From Hypomesus transpacificus (Eukaryota > Chordata > Actinopteri > Osmeriformes > Osmeridae), in contig NC_061077.1 in the NCBI RefSeq assembly GCF_021917145.1, forward strand, positions 8,916,083 to 8,980,082: a stretch of 64,000 nt of DNA, read 5' to 3'. Shown in pieces: positions 1-23,210 of this stretch. A model generated the notes under the pieces. It had not been told where the DNA came from. It made no database searches and saw only the letters and a list, made by a program, of their open reading frames with translations. Positions within the stretch are counted from its first letter, which is position 1. The number at the start of each line of letters is the position of its first letter. The position numbers and the translations under genes are program-made.

Positions 1-183
1 ATGGCCATGAGAGAGTGAATGACTTGGGCAAGGGATTTGTCTTAGTAGCAATGACCCTCACTTTCTCTCATGTACTCTGGCTTTCTCTTTGCTCATACAC
101 AGGACACACTAGGTCTTTTCCATGGTTATGACCCTGCACGGTCCCTCCTTCCACCGAGCGTCTGGGAGCGGGGGTGATGGGAT

Positions 184-9398
<9,215 letters not shown>

Positions 9399-9401
9399 TG
9401 C

Positions 9402-11990
9402 ACTAAAAGACAGAGACAAAGACATGACAAAGTAAGGTTTAGTTGTGGTTAACAGTCTTGACGCACAGAATGGTTTTATGCCATTTGTGTTTGTAAACAT
9501 TTGAACACATTATTTAAAAGTAAAGTGGTTTCGATCGGCCCCTTGCCAGAATGACAGCAGTGTTCAGCTTACTACATTCTGCTCATTCCAAAATGGTGGT
9601 GTGATGCTGCCTTAACAACAGGCTCTACTCTAACCTTTAGTCTCACACATGATGTAAAGAGAGGCCTTTTCCAGAACCCTTTCAACTGGACTTTCAATAT
9701 GCATTCATTGAAAGACAACAAGCATGTAATGAGTCTATGATGGAATTGAACAAATAATAGGTGAAGAAAATGGAGACTTGAGGCAAGACCAGATTTTTGG
9801 AAAACAGAAAGCTAAACCAGCTCAATTTAGTACAGTACACATGGTGAAAACCATTTAGACTTCCAAATATGCAATCCTGTAAAAATAAACTGAATCCCAA
9901 ATTCAAAGAAAAAGTGATTTGCCAGATCTAATGAAAAGGACTGGGGCAAGGTAACTACTTGTGACCAAATGGGATTACAGTCTTGGTAGACACAAATGCA
10001 TAAGGTATGTCCAACAGCACATGCAGTATGAAGTACGTGCAACACCACCTCATTTCCCAGCCAGTAGGCCCTCTCTCTCTCTGAGCTTTTGGCTCTGAGT
10101 TTAAAGTGTCGGGTGTCATCCAAGAAAAAAAACCCTTTGCATTCAGACTCCAATTTCAAATTGAATATGTACATATACATAAAACCTGAGAATTAGACTT
10201 AGTATCAATTTCCAATAGTCTACCTTAATAATTATAAACCACAAATATTATTCATGAAGAAGTCAAAAAGAATTAGAGCCACAGAGCAGCTGTGAGAGTC
10301 ACCTTCAGTGCTCAGTGAGGGAAAGCACTGCTGTCCCTTGTTCGACTGTTCACATGGATCATTCTACTTCCCTGACAGTTACTCAAACATCTTGCAATAT
10401 TAATTGGTCATTGAAATAGACAATTATTTGGGATACATTTGTCCTTATGAAATAGACTATAAAACTAAATCAAATAGTTTTACATAATTCTCACCCGGTT
10501 ATTGTCCTCAGCTCGCAACAAAATGAAGAATAAGGAAATATGTGCAGGCTTGAAGCCCAGTGACTTAAATTAGTGGCAATTCCATATATCCCAGTTGAAC
10601 ATCCAGTCCAAATCTAAAACCATTTGGCTGTTGCCATGCGAGACAGTCTTGAAGATTTGCTCAAGTAAATCACCCTATATAGTAATGCAAACCAAGTACA
10701 TACTGTTCTGAGCAAGTACATCTGAAATCGCTTGCGACTAAATCACTGCCATTAACAGTTAACGGTTCAGCTACTTTGCTTAGACAGGCATGGGAGAACA
10801 ATCTTGACTCTGATAGGACACTCCCACTTGGATCAGTGGCTGCGCAAATTAGGCTGTCTCACGTCAAAGGTGATTAGGAAATACTACAATGGTCTGTGTG
10901 CTCAGTCTATTACATATTGGGTGTCATACGGGGATAGCTAGCTTGCTTTTAACTTTTATTTTAAGTGCAAACCCGGTCAGGGAGATATGAGCATGACTCA
11001 CGTTGTAAGGCAAGTATGACTATGCATTGCTAACACTTGACCGTGACATTTTACCTACATAGACACACTGATGTAGCCCTACAATACAACGCAGACCTAT
11101 CTAGAGCGAAGTGAACATGAATCATCAAATTAGGCAGCATCATACAGTTAGTTACGTTATAAATAACAGTACTAGAGTAGTGCCTCGACAAAACATGGAT
11201 GGACGTAAATTATGAGTTGAGCTTTTACTCTGTTATTGAAAACGCATGCAGCTTGCAACGCCGGTTGCACGCAAATATACATGATAATACTGCCACCCAA
11301 AACGTAAAACGAAACTAGTAGGATTGACTTGCTCGGACCTGTCTGTTCAATGTCAGACACAGCTGACACTAGTACTGGTTAACTTAGCTAACATATCACG
11401 TTAACAATCAGGTGTCAACATAGAGAGAACAGCTACAAGCATTCAATCAAAATGGGTTCCATGTTATGTAATATGCGATACCAAAATCCTGTAGGGCCAT
11501 CAGTCCATCATCGAGGACAAAATACTCGTTGTACTGTAGCGACTTTTTCCAAGTAGCTAGCGTTAGCTATCTAGCAGTAGTACTTCCTGACTGGCATTCT
11601 GTTAGCTAGGTACGAGGCTAGGTGTGTTTGTAATACTACAGTATGGGTTAGACTTACCGGGAAGGGGCGGACTGATTCTATAACCAGTCGACTTGCATTT
11701 TGATTGTCTTTTACAGCTTGATGAGCCACCCAATGCGTTCACCTATGTATCATCAGTTAACCTTGCTAGAGCTAGCTAGCTAATCTAGCCAAAATGACGA
11801 GGGGTGATGTACCAGTATTACTGTGTAAAGGCAATTGCTACAGTACTAGCAAATACAGACTAGCTAGTCTAGTAGCAGATAAACGTGCCGATGAAGCCCC
11901 CAGATATAATTTAGCAGTAACTGAACTTCATCATATAACTCAAATTTGTAACCGCGTTTACTGGTAGCTGAAAATCAACTGACGTTTTTC
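9402..11990 (-). other. mfn2: mfn2 5' UTR intron and probable promoter region
   Basis: The first coding exon begins at a 3' splice site four bases before the ATG (sense CTTTTAG|TGCAATG), so an untranslated exon must lie upstream. A good donor (sense CCCG|GTAAGTC) occurs at 11657/11658, which suggests a non-coding first exon from 11658 to about 11990. The intervening 2.2 kb has no reading frame or repeat that I recognise. The transcription start is inferred, not seen. Confidence 0.5.
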
Positions 11991-12150
11991 TTCTTCGTTA
12001 ATTTTGTTCTTCCTTCCGTTTCTTCTTCATCGGGGTTAAGCATGCCATCAGAACACCATGCACAAACGTACTGCCACCAACGGGACAGACTTGAGATGTA
12101 CTACAGTCTATTGATTAATGTTATCAGTGGGTTCTCGTTCTGACACTTGT

Positions 12151-12156
12151 TTTATT
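12151..12156 (-). terminator. Candidate plod1 polyadenylation signal
   Basis: AATAAA on the minus strand, 949 nt past the plod1 stop codon. It is the best hexamer that I saw between plod1 and the mfn2 promoter. The region 12157-13104 between it and the stop codon is presumably the plod1 3' UTR, and I see no other gene in it. Confidence 0.45.
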
Positions 12157-13104
12157 CCATAGCATTTCAACAGTATAGTTAATCAAGACTTTTTTGTGTG
12201 GTTTGAATTTTTTGGTTTGAATGCTGTTTTTGCTTTGCTCAGGCTAAAGCTAATAATAAAAGTCGGCACTTTGGGTGCGTCCATCCATCCACATAAAAGG
12301 TTATGCATTCACTAACTGTTGTTAATATTTTGTGTGACAAAATGCAAGTTGTGAAATAATATTTTCACAGATTAGTTTTGATGTGTTTAATTGTCTCATG
12401 AACAATATATACACAGTTTCACAACAATCCCTATTCTAACATTGGGTGCACAACTGCAAATATCATTTGAAATGATCACAAAAGACTATTGCTACTATTA
12501 AAAGGAACATGTTCTGCTTTCAACATGAACCCTTAAGAGGAGATGGAGAATGTGCTTGTAAGTGTACAGATATTGCACATTCAAGTCTTTGGCATACTTT
12601 CACAAACTGTTTAATACAAATAAATAGGACAGATGATTGGAACTGCTCATTGCAGAGATTACTTCAGCCCCCTCATTAGTGACCAATACATTAGGAGTGT
12701 TGCAATGCAAGTTGAAATACTGAACATTTCATATTATCCAATAAAAAGTATCTCATGCCTGTGAACACTGCCCAGTTTCTAGCATCAGAAATGATTATTC
12801 AAATAAAATGCTAAATTAAAAGGAACATCTTAAAAATATAGACTTCAATAATACATACAGAAGAATTGGCTTCTGGAGTTTTCCTGAATGAGCCTAAGCT
12901 CAGCAACATATATAAAATGACCTTTTGGCAAGCCCATGAAGAGACTCATACTGGCAGGTAAAAACGGTCTAAGGACTGCATCAAAGACCAATGTCCAAGT
13001 GATAAACCTCATTGACAACTGATTTAAGAAAAACACACTAAACTGGCTCTAGACAAGCATCTAAAGGCAACCTCACCAACTCTAAAGTGAATCTGAATAG
13101 GTAC

Positions 13105-16100
13105 TCAAGGGTCAACAAATGACACTGCAATGTATCTGACGCCCCCAGTGGTCCGCAGGCCTTCGTGATAGTGGGTGAGGCGTCCAGGGTGCATAAGGGC
13201 CCAGCCTTTTCGAGGGGCCTCAACAGAGCAATTATAGCGAATGAACCTGCATCCACCGCCCTTTCAGAGGAAAATAAACACAAGCAACAGTCAGGAGACA
13301 CATCTGGATGTAACATTTAACACACTGAGATGGCTTCAAAATGTCTGTGTATAAAGCTTTATGCTAACGTTAAGAGCTCAAAACAGCTTTTAAGGTATAA
13401 ATGCAGAGGAAGTCACTGTAAAAGAAAATCAAATTATATGATGTACATTGTACAATTACAGCGCACAAATGTCTGACACATTTATAATACTTAAAACAAT
13501 TCAGATGGTTACTGAAATTATGAATGATGCAAGGAAAAGTTAGACAAAATAACTACATATTTTAAACAAGTCCTAATGTTATTGTTTTTCTGAAGTGCAA
13601 AGAAGAAAGAATGAGAAGTAACTGAGAAGTCTTTAAAACACAAAGAGGCTGGAGTAAAAACATTCACACTTTCATTCTCTTAATGAAAATTTAGTTGAAG
13701 ATGCATGCTTAGACGCCATCTAAAACACAAATGTATATAGAAACTATGCCATTTGAAAATAAACATATCTTTATATTCTACATGTTTTGCTCAGGTTACA
13801 AACCTTTTTTTCTGTTTTTTTTTGTGACTTGTTTGTAACTGTCCAATTGTTTATTTGTTTGAGTTTCCAAACAGACTCTCCTGACACACCATGTCAACCA
13901 ATGAGTCTAGGGAGGCAACCCATCAGGAATGCCAAGCAAGCTAAATCCATCACACCTCACATTTAGTAATGAGCGTCGGTAGTTAACAAATAAGCACCTC
14001 AGCAGTACACAACCTCACTCACCTGGTAATCAAGTCCCACTTGATTGAGTGCAATGTTTACAGTGAATGTCGAGGCATCATGGTGTGGCCTTAAAAGGGG
14101 CTGCTCGTCTGGCTTATATCTAACTACAAAGGCCAACTCAAAATGAGCCTGCAAAGAGAGACAGACAACACCAGTGTGATGCAAAGAGTCATGCAAGCAT
14201 TCACAGCGCTCTAGTCGACCAAGACGGGCCAGTGTGTGTGCTCTTCCACCTTCTGACATACGAAGCGAGGGAAGGAGACTCCATACGCCGGCATTCAGTC
14301 CCATACAAGAGGAAGACAAAGAGGAAGGAGGAAAAAAAAAAACCTGCATCCAATCCCTGGTTGCCTCTTTCACTTTTACCTGTCATTTTTTTTTTACCTG
14401 GTCTTAATGGGCATAGCACTCATTTACCTGATAATCAGTGTCTTTGCTGTTGAGAGCTACATTAATTGTAAAAGTGGATGCATCATGGTGAGGTGTGAGC
14501 AGTGGCTGCTCGTCTGGTTTGTACCTCACCACAAAGTTGAGATATGAAGTGCACTGATGAGAAAAGAGATGTTTATCAATCAAAACACAACCGTGGAGAA
14601 AAGAAGCGGAAGAGATCTCAGTTAAATAAAATATCTTCAACCATTCAATGTTGTCTCTGGCCATTTAGCTTTTCAATTTTGTTAGATAGACATCTTTTGA
14701 ATATTTGTTCACAGTGGTTACCCGAATACAACTATTTGTATTTCTACTTTTTATTACTTCTGTGCCTGAAAGTAAAAAAGTTAAAAGTACTCCCCAATAC
14801 ATTATGAAATGGCCTATTTAGGAAATTAAAGGATACACAATGATTTAAGATACACAAGACTAGAAAAGAGATAAGATAATAAGAGTTAAATTCTGTTAAG
14901 TGCATATTCTAAAGCTCAACCCAGTATGCAGTATTCAGTTAACTAGACAGAGCTTCATACAGCTTTATACATCTCATGTATGTTTCATTGTAACTGGCAA
15001 ACAAAATTGTATGAAAAACCTTTAAATGTCATTTTACCTTGGTGTAGTATCCAGGATACATTTTCTCTGTAATTGGTGCAATGTAATCCAATAGTATTTT
15101 CTGCCACTCTTTCTCATAGCCCACTTGGTTCATGTGGATATCAATGGTGGGGACATTTTCATAGCCCCCCTGGATTCTTGTGTCCTAAAATAAACGATAA
15201 TCTTCTTAAAGTAAGTAATTACATATGAATGACATCTTAAATCTTGAACATTTATGAACAATTGTGTTGCATTTCATTTGGAATAGCAACACATTTGAAG
15301 CAGTTGGCTGAAGCAAAGAATTGTAGTTTACGTCATTATTGCCTCCTGACCACTGTCCGAAGTTTTCCATTTCTTCGACAATGTGGTTACAACCAATATC
15401 AGAGAAGATAGGGAACCAGTACACATCAGGGCAGGGCTATGGGGAAAGCCAGGATAAACAAGTGGTTAGAGATGTCTGCTGTACGCTTGGTTCAAAACAC
15501 CCTCAGGAATATATTTTGTGTAGTTTGTAGATGGAGCCATTTGCAGGACAAGAAAATTCAAAACTCACAGTTTCAATCAGTTTGTCTCTCATTATTCGGG
15601 AGTAATTCTCATGAATGTATCTCTCCTCCCAATCCTGAGGAAAATTATAGGAGTCATGCATCGCTACAACATCATGTAATTTGATGAACGACATACTGTG
15701 AAAGCCATAAGAAAAACAGGTAATATGCATTGAATACAAGTATTCAAATCACAAATGTCAAACTTGTAATAAACTCACAGCTCAATACTTACAACTAGGT
15801 TTTCGTACATCTGCCAGAGGTCATTATGTAGATGGTTGGTCTGGTAGTTCTCTGTTGAAAGGATACGCCCAAAGTTGTGCATGTTTGTGACATACATGAA
15901 GACTCCCTGAAAAAATTGAAATCAAAACAGATTAGTACAATACTTGAACACCTTAAGCTTTCCCTTCATATCATCATATAAAGCTATACATAAGTTGAAT
16001 CCATAAAGCCCAATACAGTGAAGCAATTTGAATGAGTTTGTTTGACATCCATTACACCCCTCATTAAGTCAACTAACAAATAAACAAACTGACCAATGTT

Positions 16101-19100
16101 TAAGTCTGTTTTGTCAGTTAAAGCCAGATGTTACCTTGTTTCGGACGTTGTGACAGAAAACCATGTCGGAATCCATGGAGTCTGAGCTGAAGAGGTCCTT
16201 AGCGGAGAGTTCTGTCTGAAGGAGGCTGGCCTTTACCAGGTACACACGGGACAGGTAGGGGACGTTCCAAACACCTCTGAACAACCACACCGTATTACAT
16301 GTTACACATACGCAATTTATACATAACTATAAATGACTAGGAGGAACATCACTGCAAAGTACTTGCCAAAAGACAATACATTTGGACTTACACCCTGCGT
16401 CCTTGCACAATGTCCACATAGTCCTCGGATCTCGCGTAGTAGCCGTCCGCACTGAGCGCACCCCAGAAGTTGCTCCACAGTCGGCCTGGTCGGGTTATCA
16501 TTGGTGCAATGATAGGTCTGGAACAGGAGAGGGTTTATCAAAAGACTCAAACAGATGTCCATGTAATAAAATCACTAGCTACTGCATGACTCTTGTCTTG
16601 TTAAGACAGCCAGGCCTATAGTAATTATTGGGCAAATGCACTTACTGATTTTGCTCAATGAGTATTCTGAGAGCGTCTTCGTTCTTAAGAACCACTTCAA
16701 TGTCTATGCTCAAGTAATATTCACAGTCCTTGTCCTGACGGCAAAAGTCACTGAGGAGGACATGGGAATGTCAAACATATGGAGGCTGAAGAGAACAACT
16801 TAATGGTGCAATACAGCAATAACAACCTTAACTGAAAGAAATAGGGAGTAGATGTTCCCTAATCAGAAGTCAGTTTCAGTTTCTATAAATACCAACGTTA
16901 AGATATAGTGCAGGGGAGATGTGTAAACTCACAGCCCAAGGTTTCGAGAAGTCACGTGGTCTATGTTCTCCTCAGGACCAATGATCTTCACCTTCTGATA
17001 GCGTGTCCCATGATCCTCCATAAAAGAACGTACATGCTTCTCATGATGTGGCTCCTGGAAAAAGAGATAACACAGCAAGTAACATAGTAGTTACTACTGG
17101 GAACTTGCCACCTTAAAGCCAGAGATTATTTATTGTTCAATAATTTCTGTTTGGCATTACAGACCACTCATTTGGTGGAAATTATTTTAACCACACAATT
17201 TAGCTTCCCATATAGCCTCACATTCCAAAAAGACCGTTCACATCAAAATGTTAACACCAGATTACATGAACCTTAACATGCATTTATCTAAAGACAGCAA
17301 TTAAATAATTCTATATGTGATTGAGGCATACATCTAGTATATCTGCTGAACATATGTTTTGGGACACGCCTATCAACATGAAACTGCTTGACAACCTTTA
17401 ATCTTGATATGTGAATTATGACAATTTCATTTTGGGCGTCAGCATTATATGGCATATTTTTTGTCTTTTTACTTACATATTATATAGAGATCTTATGCAT
17501 TTTAACTTGGAGAGGGTTTTGTATTAAAGGGTCCTATACTTGCAGCGCTGTAGCATTCCTTTTCATTGTAACTATACACAGAGGCAAGTGGGCACATGTA
17601 GAAATTTGAACATTTGGAAGATACCAGCTCAGAGGTTGAAGAGTGCATTGTAAACCTGTTACATTCCTCCAACATGATTAACCAAACATTTAATATAGTG
17701 ATTTAACTTAATACAAATTATTAATGAAAAGTTATGGAATTCTGTTAATAATGGCATTGGACATTGATTCCTCTCATTTGCAAAAAATTCAAAGAAAAAA
17801 AATACTTTTTACTTTTAAAAATACTTTTAAACTGAACACCAACCAGTTGTAACACAGAATACACCTTCTTCAGCTTCTTCTCACCTGATTGTAGATAAAT
17901 AGTTTGAGTCTGTCCATGGGATACTTGAGTTTGAGCAGGCGCTCAAAGAAGACAGTGACAAAGGGAGTGGGCTGCTGGATGTAAATTCCAATGACAACAA
18001 GTGGATACTCACTCTCCTGAACACAAGACAAAGTTGAATTAGAAACAACAATTAGAAAAATACATTACAATGTTTGTAGTACACACTTGTGATAAAACTG
18101 TAAATATGCATGAAGTTTGCTGGTTGAGGTTAGGGTTATTGTTGTTCATGTAAAAGTCATTTTCAGCATTGTCCTGTTCACAATCTTTTTCACATAAACT
18201 TCATTAATATATAGTATGGATGTGTTTCCAAAAAAGGAGCTTTTTACAATGTCACCCTGGTCAAGTTTGTCAGCTCATTATTTTACTAAAGAAAACAAAG
18301 TCTTGTTGCTGATGAAATGAAGAGTATTTCCTTTTAAAACACACACACACACTGTTCTAATTAAGTAAGTTAGTTTGACCTTTAACAAAACTCACCTTGA
18401 GTGCAGAGAGTGGCCGTAGATCCTTATGACACACTGTGCATCCATCCTCAAATGTCCACACTTTGGGGATATAGTTGCCAAGATAATTGATCTGGAGCTG
18501 TAAAACAAGGATGGCCGTTTCGGAGATAAGAAAGTCTCACATATCCTGTTATAGTAGATGACTGCACTTGCAAACCTAACAATGAAATGGGTGGAAAATT
18601 AGAGTGCTACCTTGGTGGGCCCGTTTCCATGAACAATCACTGGTAGCGTATCATAGAGCACATTTCTGGCCCGCACATGCCCATCCTCAAACTTCAGCAC
18701 CACCTCATCTACACAAACATTCACAAATACATACACACATAATTTACATAACTTACTTATTGTCCTTTAGTTTAGGTAGATTCAGGTTGTCAACTTGTAC
18801 AAGACAATGATATTTAAACTTTATTTTATATTCAGACCCCTATTAATTTGTCATCTTGAAATCTTAAACTTCAATTGTGTCCATAGTCCATAAAAGTACA
18901 CAGCCCATAACATTAGATAGAATCTTTACTTTGTTCACTGGGGCATAAGGTTGGACTCGCACAACAGATGGCACCTCATTATTAGCCCAATTAAAAAGGT
19001 CTATAAAGATCTGACTCACTTGGATTTTGGAGGGAAATATCCCAAAGTGGATAGTTACTAAAGAATCCAGTTGCTGGATGTGGAGTCAAATGATGTTGGC

Positions 19101-21916
19101 TCTTTACTCAAACATGCCTCTATAGACACAGCTGTTTTATACTTGACATAACTCTCCCAGCATCTGGGGAAGGCTGTTCCCCTACTCCCGCCTTTCCCTT
19201 CCTCTCTCCCTTCTCTCGTCCTTGCTGGACTACGTGAGTTGAGGCACATCTCTGTCTCACAGCAAACTCATAAATTCCTAACACAGGCAGCGTATCTAGC
19301 GGCAGCCAAACGGAAGAGAAAAGATGGAGGCAGGGAGAATAAAAGAGTAGGAACTCAGGTTTCATAAAACTCTCCAATGCCAACAAGCTCAGGATACTCA
19401 TATACTGCACTGTGAAACCTTGCAGATTGACAATCCCCTCCATCCCTCATCAAAAGGTTAAACCAGTCAACTATTAGCATACACCAGGAAGTGAAAGCAG
19501 GGAGGAGGTCTCATTTCCCTTGTTCTTTATTCTCAAGGCATGCTGAGCGGAAATGCAGTAAACTAAACAGCAGCTTTGACTATCCACTGAGTAGGAGGTT
19601 GGGATAGGCTGAAAGTGTTATACATGATGATTTTTAGGATTCAAACTCAATAAGCAACTACGCTTTAAATGTAAAATGCTTACATATACATACACACATA
19701 TCTATAAATTGTGTATATAGTGAACCCTTTTCGTTGTTGTACATGTGACAACTAAAATTGTGTTTACAATTTAACTTACCTAGGGATCCATGAAGATTCT
19801 GAAACAATCTGCATTTATGGTCCAGTGTTATATTTATGGATTTCTAAAATGAATCATAACAATGCAATACATACATATTAAATCCCTTAGATATGGTATA
19901 GTACTAAATATATAAAATTGTGTACCATTCAAATATGTAGTGTAGGCTTACTCTTTTCTCAGCGTTGATGTAAATCTTGGTAAAGAAAAGTTGATCACTA
20001 TCATTGTCTTCTCCTGACCAGTCAGCAACCAACTCTTTGAGGTTGGCAACATAGCCAATAAAACCTGTGGACAAAAAAACATAAGCTGATTCCTGAAAAA
20101 ATTCCCTTCATCCTGTATTTTGGTGCTTATGCTTTTGGACATCACCATAACTCAAATTCTGACATTCTGTTAGAGTTTGTATGGTTACATGTACTTTATA
20201 TTTACAAGACATACCTCCCGATCCCAGGAACCTCTTGCCTTCTCTAACATGGGGATGCTTATCTTCCAAATGTCTGTCAGGCCAGATGAGGGTTTCAGAG
20301 GAGAAGACTACCTGGTGTTTCGTCTGCTGGAATTTTTTCAGCAGCTCTTTGGGACCAGAGGCAAAGACCACATCATAGCTGCACAGAATGAGAAACATAG
20401 AAAACACTGTTCCTCAGGGGGGTAAAACCAGTAGCAGGTTTTAGTGGGAAAACATGTTACTGCTTTGACACTGGCATTCTTTGTAGACATATTTGAGTCA
20501 TTACATTCTTCAGAATTTCAATGGCAACATCAAAATGTTACCTAATAGGGGCAGATATTTTTTCCAACCTAAAAACTACTTACAAAGCTATCTATAACTG
20601 AATGTCCACCTTATATTGTGGTGAATTTCACTAGCGAACATTAAACAGTTGATTATCTACCTGTCAATGAAGAGAATGATCTTATCCTCCTCTGTCATTT
20701 CCTGCAGAGCAGTTTTTAGGAGCCGTACTTTCTGCCCCCCTCCTGGCGCCGACATGTAGTCCCCACCGTTCCATTTCTCGTCCCTGCCAATCACCTTTAA
20801 ACCGACACAGAACAAATATGAAGCCCCCACAATACACGGAATACCTCCCACAATGCACTGACTCATTTCAAGCAAGTCAATTATCAAGAGACAAAGGGTA
20901 TCTGTTTTCCAACTTTGGCTTCATGACTTTTGCATTCCATCCTGAATGCAGAATTCAGTTGGCAGAATAATACTTGTTTTTTAGTAACATAGATGAAGAA
21001 TTTAATCAATATACATCATTTATTTTCCATACCTTTACAGTGTAGTTAAAGTGCAGAGCAGACCTCATGAAACGCCTGAAACCATCAGTCTCTTGGGTTG
21101 CAACAGTCACAACAAGAAGCTTGCCTGGAAGACATAAGGTCTCTATTGCAACTTAAGGTATAGGGGTATGGAATGTCATCCCCCCCCCCCCTCCATTGTC
21201 TTCAACCAAACCTGCCACCCTCATACAGCATCTTGATTTAATAAGTAATTCATTTAACCATGGTTTTCAAGTACTCTTCAGATGAGAAGTTGCCATGTTT
21301 AGTTGGAGGGTCTTTGACTATATTACGACATGTGCCTGCTTGCCCACAGAGTTCCTTTACCCCAGTGAAAACGGTTTGTTTCATAAATGTTGTCTGTCCA
21401 TTCTAAGCTACATTTCCAAAGAAATATAGCCCATTATGTATGTTAGGAAAATTGGCTATCGTTTTCGATGTCAATAGGCTATAATAAATCTAAATACGTT
21501 TCCAATTAGTTTCTTAATGGAGCAGTTTGCCCAAACGCAGTTATGTAGGCCTACTCCAGAAGAAAATGTAAAATCCACGCATTCTGTTCACGTCAATTAA
21601 CACATTTCTGCAGGATAGATCGACTGTCCCGTCCACGTCAGCGGCATGGAAGACTCGAGAACCACGGTGTGCATGCTCGGCTTTGATTTGAGTTATCGGA
21701 AAAGTTACATGGCATAGACGTAAACATTTCGTTGAATAATAGGGTCCGTGAACTACTCAGATGTAGAGGGTGACAAACTTCTGAAACATTGCCTACATGC
21801 AAGTTAACATGCAAGATCCTACCTTCGGATATGTCGTGCTGTCCTGTAGCACCTATCAGTGGTAAAAATGTAAGCGGTAAGAACCAAGCGATGAGTGAAA
21901 GTGCAAAAGTTTTCAT
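13105..21916 (-). CDS. plod1: Procollagen-lysine 5-dioxygenase 1 (lysyl hydroxylase 1) with duplicated exon 18
   Basis: An ER-lumen Fe(II)/2-oxoglutarate dioxygenase that hydroxylates collagen lysines before cross-linking. Exons: 21823-21916, 21033-21124, 20661-20794, 20215-20378, 19952-20064, 19780-19843, 18611-18708, 18396-18497, 17885-18016, 16933-17054, 16646-16750, 16392-16517, 16135-16276, 15793-15906, 15569-15634, 15332-15436, 15038-15184, then either 14428-14553 or 14023-14148, then 13105-13260. Either choice gives 2202 nt, or 733 aa (human 727). The ATG at 21916 starts a signal peptide of about 25 aa. Iron ligands H662, D664 and H714 and the 2-oxoglutarate arginine R724 are present. 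[18 protein letters not shown] and GKRFLGSGG resemble PLOD1 more than PLOD2 or PLOD3, and the neighbours agree. Confidence 0.95.
14023..14148 (-). other. plod1: plod1 exon 18b (canonical PLOD1-like copy)
   Basis: 126 nt, phase 0 at both ends, encoding 42 residues (641-682). It starts [13 protein letters not shown] and contains PHHDASTF with the HxD iron ligands. Acceptor TTTGCAG|GCT and donor CAG|GTGAGT are strong. The start resembles human PLOD1 ([12 protein letters not shown]). Confidence 0.9.
14428..14553 (-). other. plod1: plod1 exon 18a (alternative copy)
   Basis: Also exactly 126 nt and phase 0, encoding 42 residues. It starts [13 protein letters not shown], keeps PHHDASTF, and ends NSKDTDYQ where the other copy has NQVGLDYQ. 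Acceptor CTCATCAG|TGC and donor CAG|GTAAAT are intact, and there is no stop. It lies upstream of 18b in transcript order, with a 279-nt intron between them. Its start is closer to the LNFVV/MNFVV of PLOD2 and PLOD3. The two copies differ at many bases, so the duplication is not recent and is unlikely to be an assembly artefact. Confidence 0.85.
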
Positions 21917-23210
21917 TTTTGGTTTCAAACTATAGCATACAGCTGTCTCAGCACATTAGTGATACCAGCCCGAAATGAAGCTACCGGTATAACGGATTCC
22001 TTAGTTCTTAGTTTGTTTATTCTCCCACAAGTAGGCTAATCCCCTCCCATTTTCGTGAAATTTAGTCACTCCTCCCCTCCGATTTATATTGTATTGATAG
22101 CTGTCCCGTTTTCAATCGTTGCAATTTCACTTAATTAAAACGTATTTATCCAATTTGCTAACACAGACTTGTATAATTATTGGTCAGTGGATTTGTTTTT
22201 ATTAGGCCCTATTGACTTTTAGGATATTATATCATATAACTATAATTTGAAAATAGCCTCATACATTGACTATTTCTAAGATGTCGAGGCATTGGATTTA
22301 CATTCTCCGAAGTGCACTTAAGATATTGTAAAATGGGCAAGTCGCACCACCCGCATCTCGACTACGTGACAGAGGGCACGTAACAAGCATTTAAAATAGC
22401 TTGTATGTAAAAAATTTTTTTTAAAAATTAAAAAAAGAATTCACAATTCAAATCCCAAACGAATCAGTATTGGTTAGATTTGTATCGTTTTTGCATTCTA
22501 CAATTTAAATACACATTTTAGCACTGACTATATTTAGGCGTGCTATCGCAACTTTCTAGAGCTATATATGGAGTGTCGCAAAACACTAACGTCGAAGATG
22601 AGTCACGACACTTCCGGATGCTGTCAGCCGTATACTCACGTTGCCTTACGGTAATTTTTGTAAACCCAGAAGTGTCATCGAGAGATCTATATAGGAATAA
22701 TGATATAAATAACTGTTACATCAAGAAAGATGACATTTAACAACCACTAGAAGCAACCAACGAATGACCAGTTAATGCAGCCTTTGGGCAGTGTGACAAT
22801 AGTAATCATGTGAGAAAAAATGCAAACTTTCGCCTGATTAGCAGCGCGTCGCTAGTCATCCAGTTAAAGACGCAATAGCTAGCTAGCTAGCTTGCTGACT
22901 TAAATCCATCTTCTACTACTGGTACTAGCTAGCTATGTTGATACCAAGTAGTGTTTGACGTTATTAGCTGGAATTGTAAAGAATTAGCCAAGGGTTGAGT
23001 TTGTTCGACAGTAACGTTCACCAGTTTGCCATTGCTTGAAATCAGATGGTAAGAGGGCTAGCTTGCTAGTCAACTTTTCAAACTCAGTCTCTATTAACCT
23101 GTAAGTCCGTTTAAATGGTCATATTCAGCCAATAATTATATGCCCACATATCTACTTGCAACTACTTTTTTTTGCCTGCCAATCGTTTTTTTGAATCCAA
23201 AACGGATATC
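21917..23210. promoter_or_regulatory. Divergent promoter interval between plod1 and the KIAA2013 orthologue
   Basis: 1.3 kb between the two opposing start codons. It contains AT-rich stretches and GCTAGCTAGC runs (about 22880-22935). I saw no TATA box clearly placed for either gene and no other reading frame of note. Transcription starts are not determinable from sequence alone. Confidence 0.55.

Noticed and set aside
14428-14553. plod1 exon 18a as an assembly duplication of 18b
   Set aside because: The copies differ at many bases and amino acids while length, phase, splice sites and HxD motif are all kept. A recent artefact would be near-identical.
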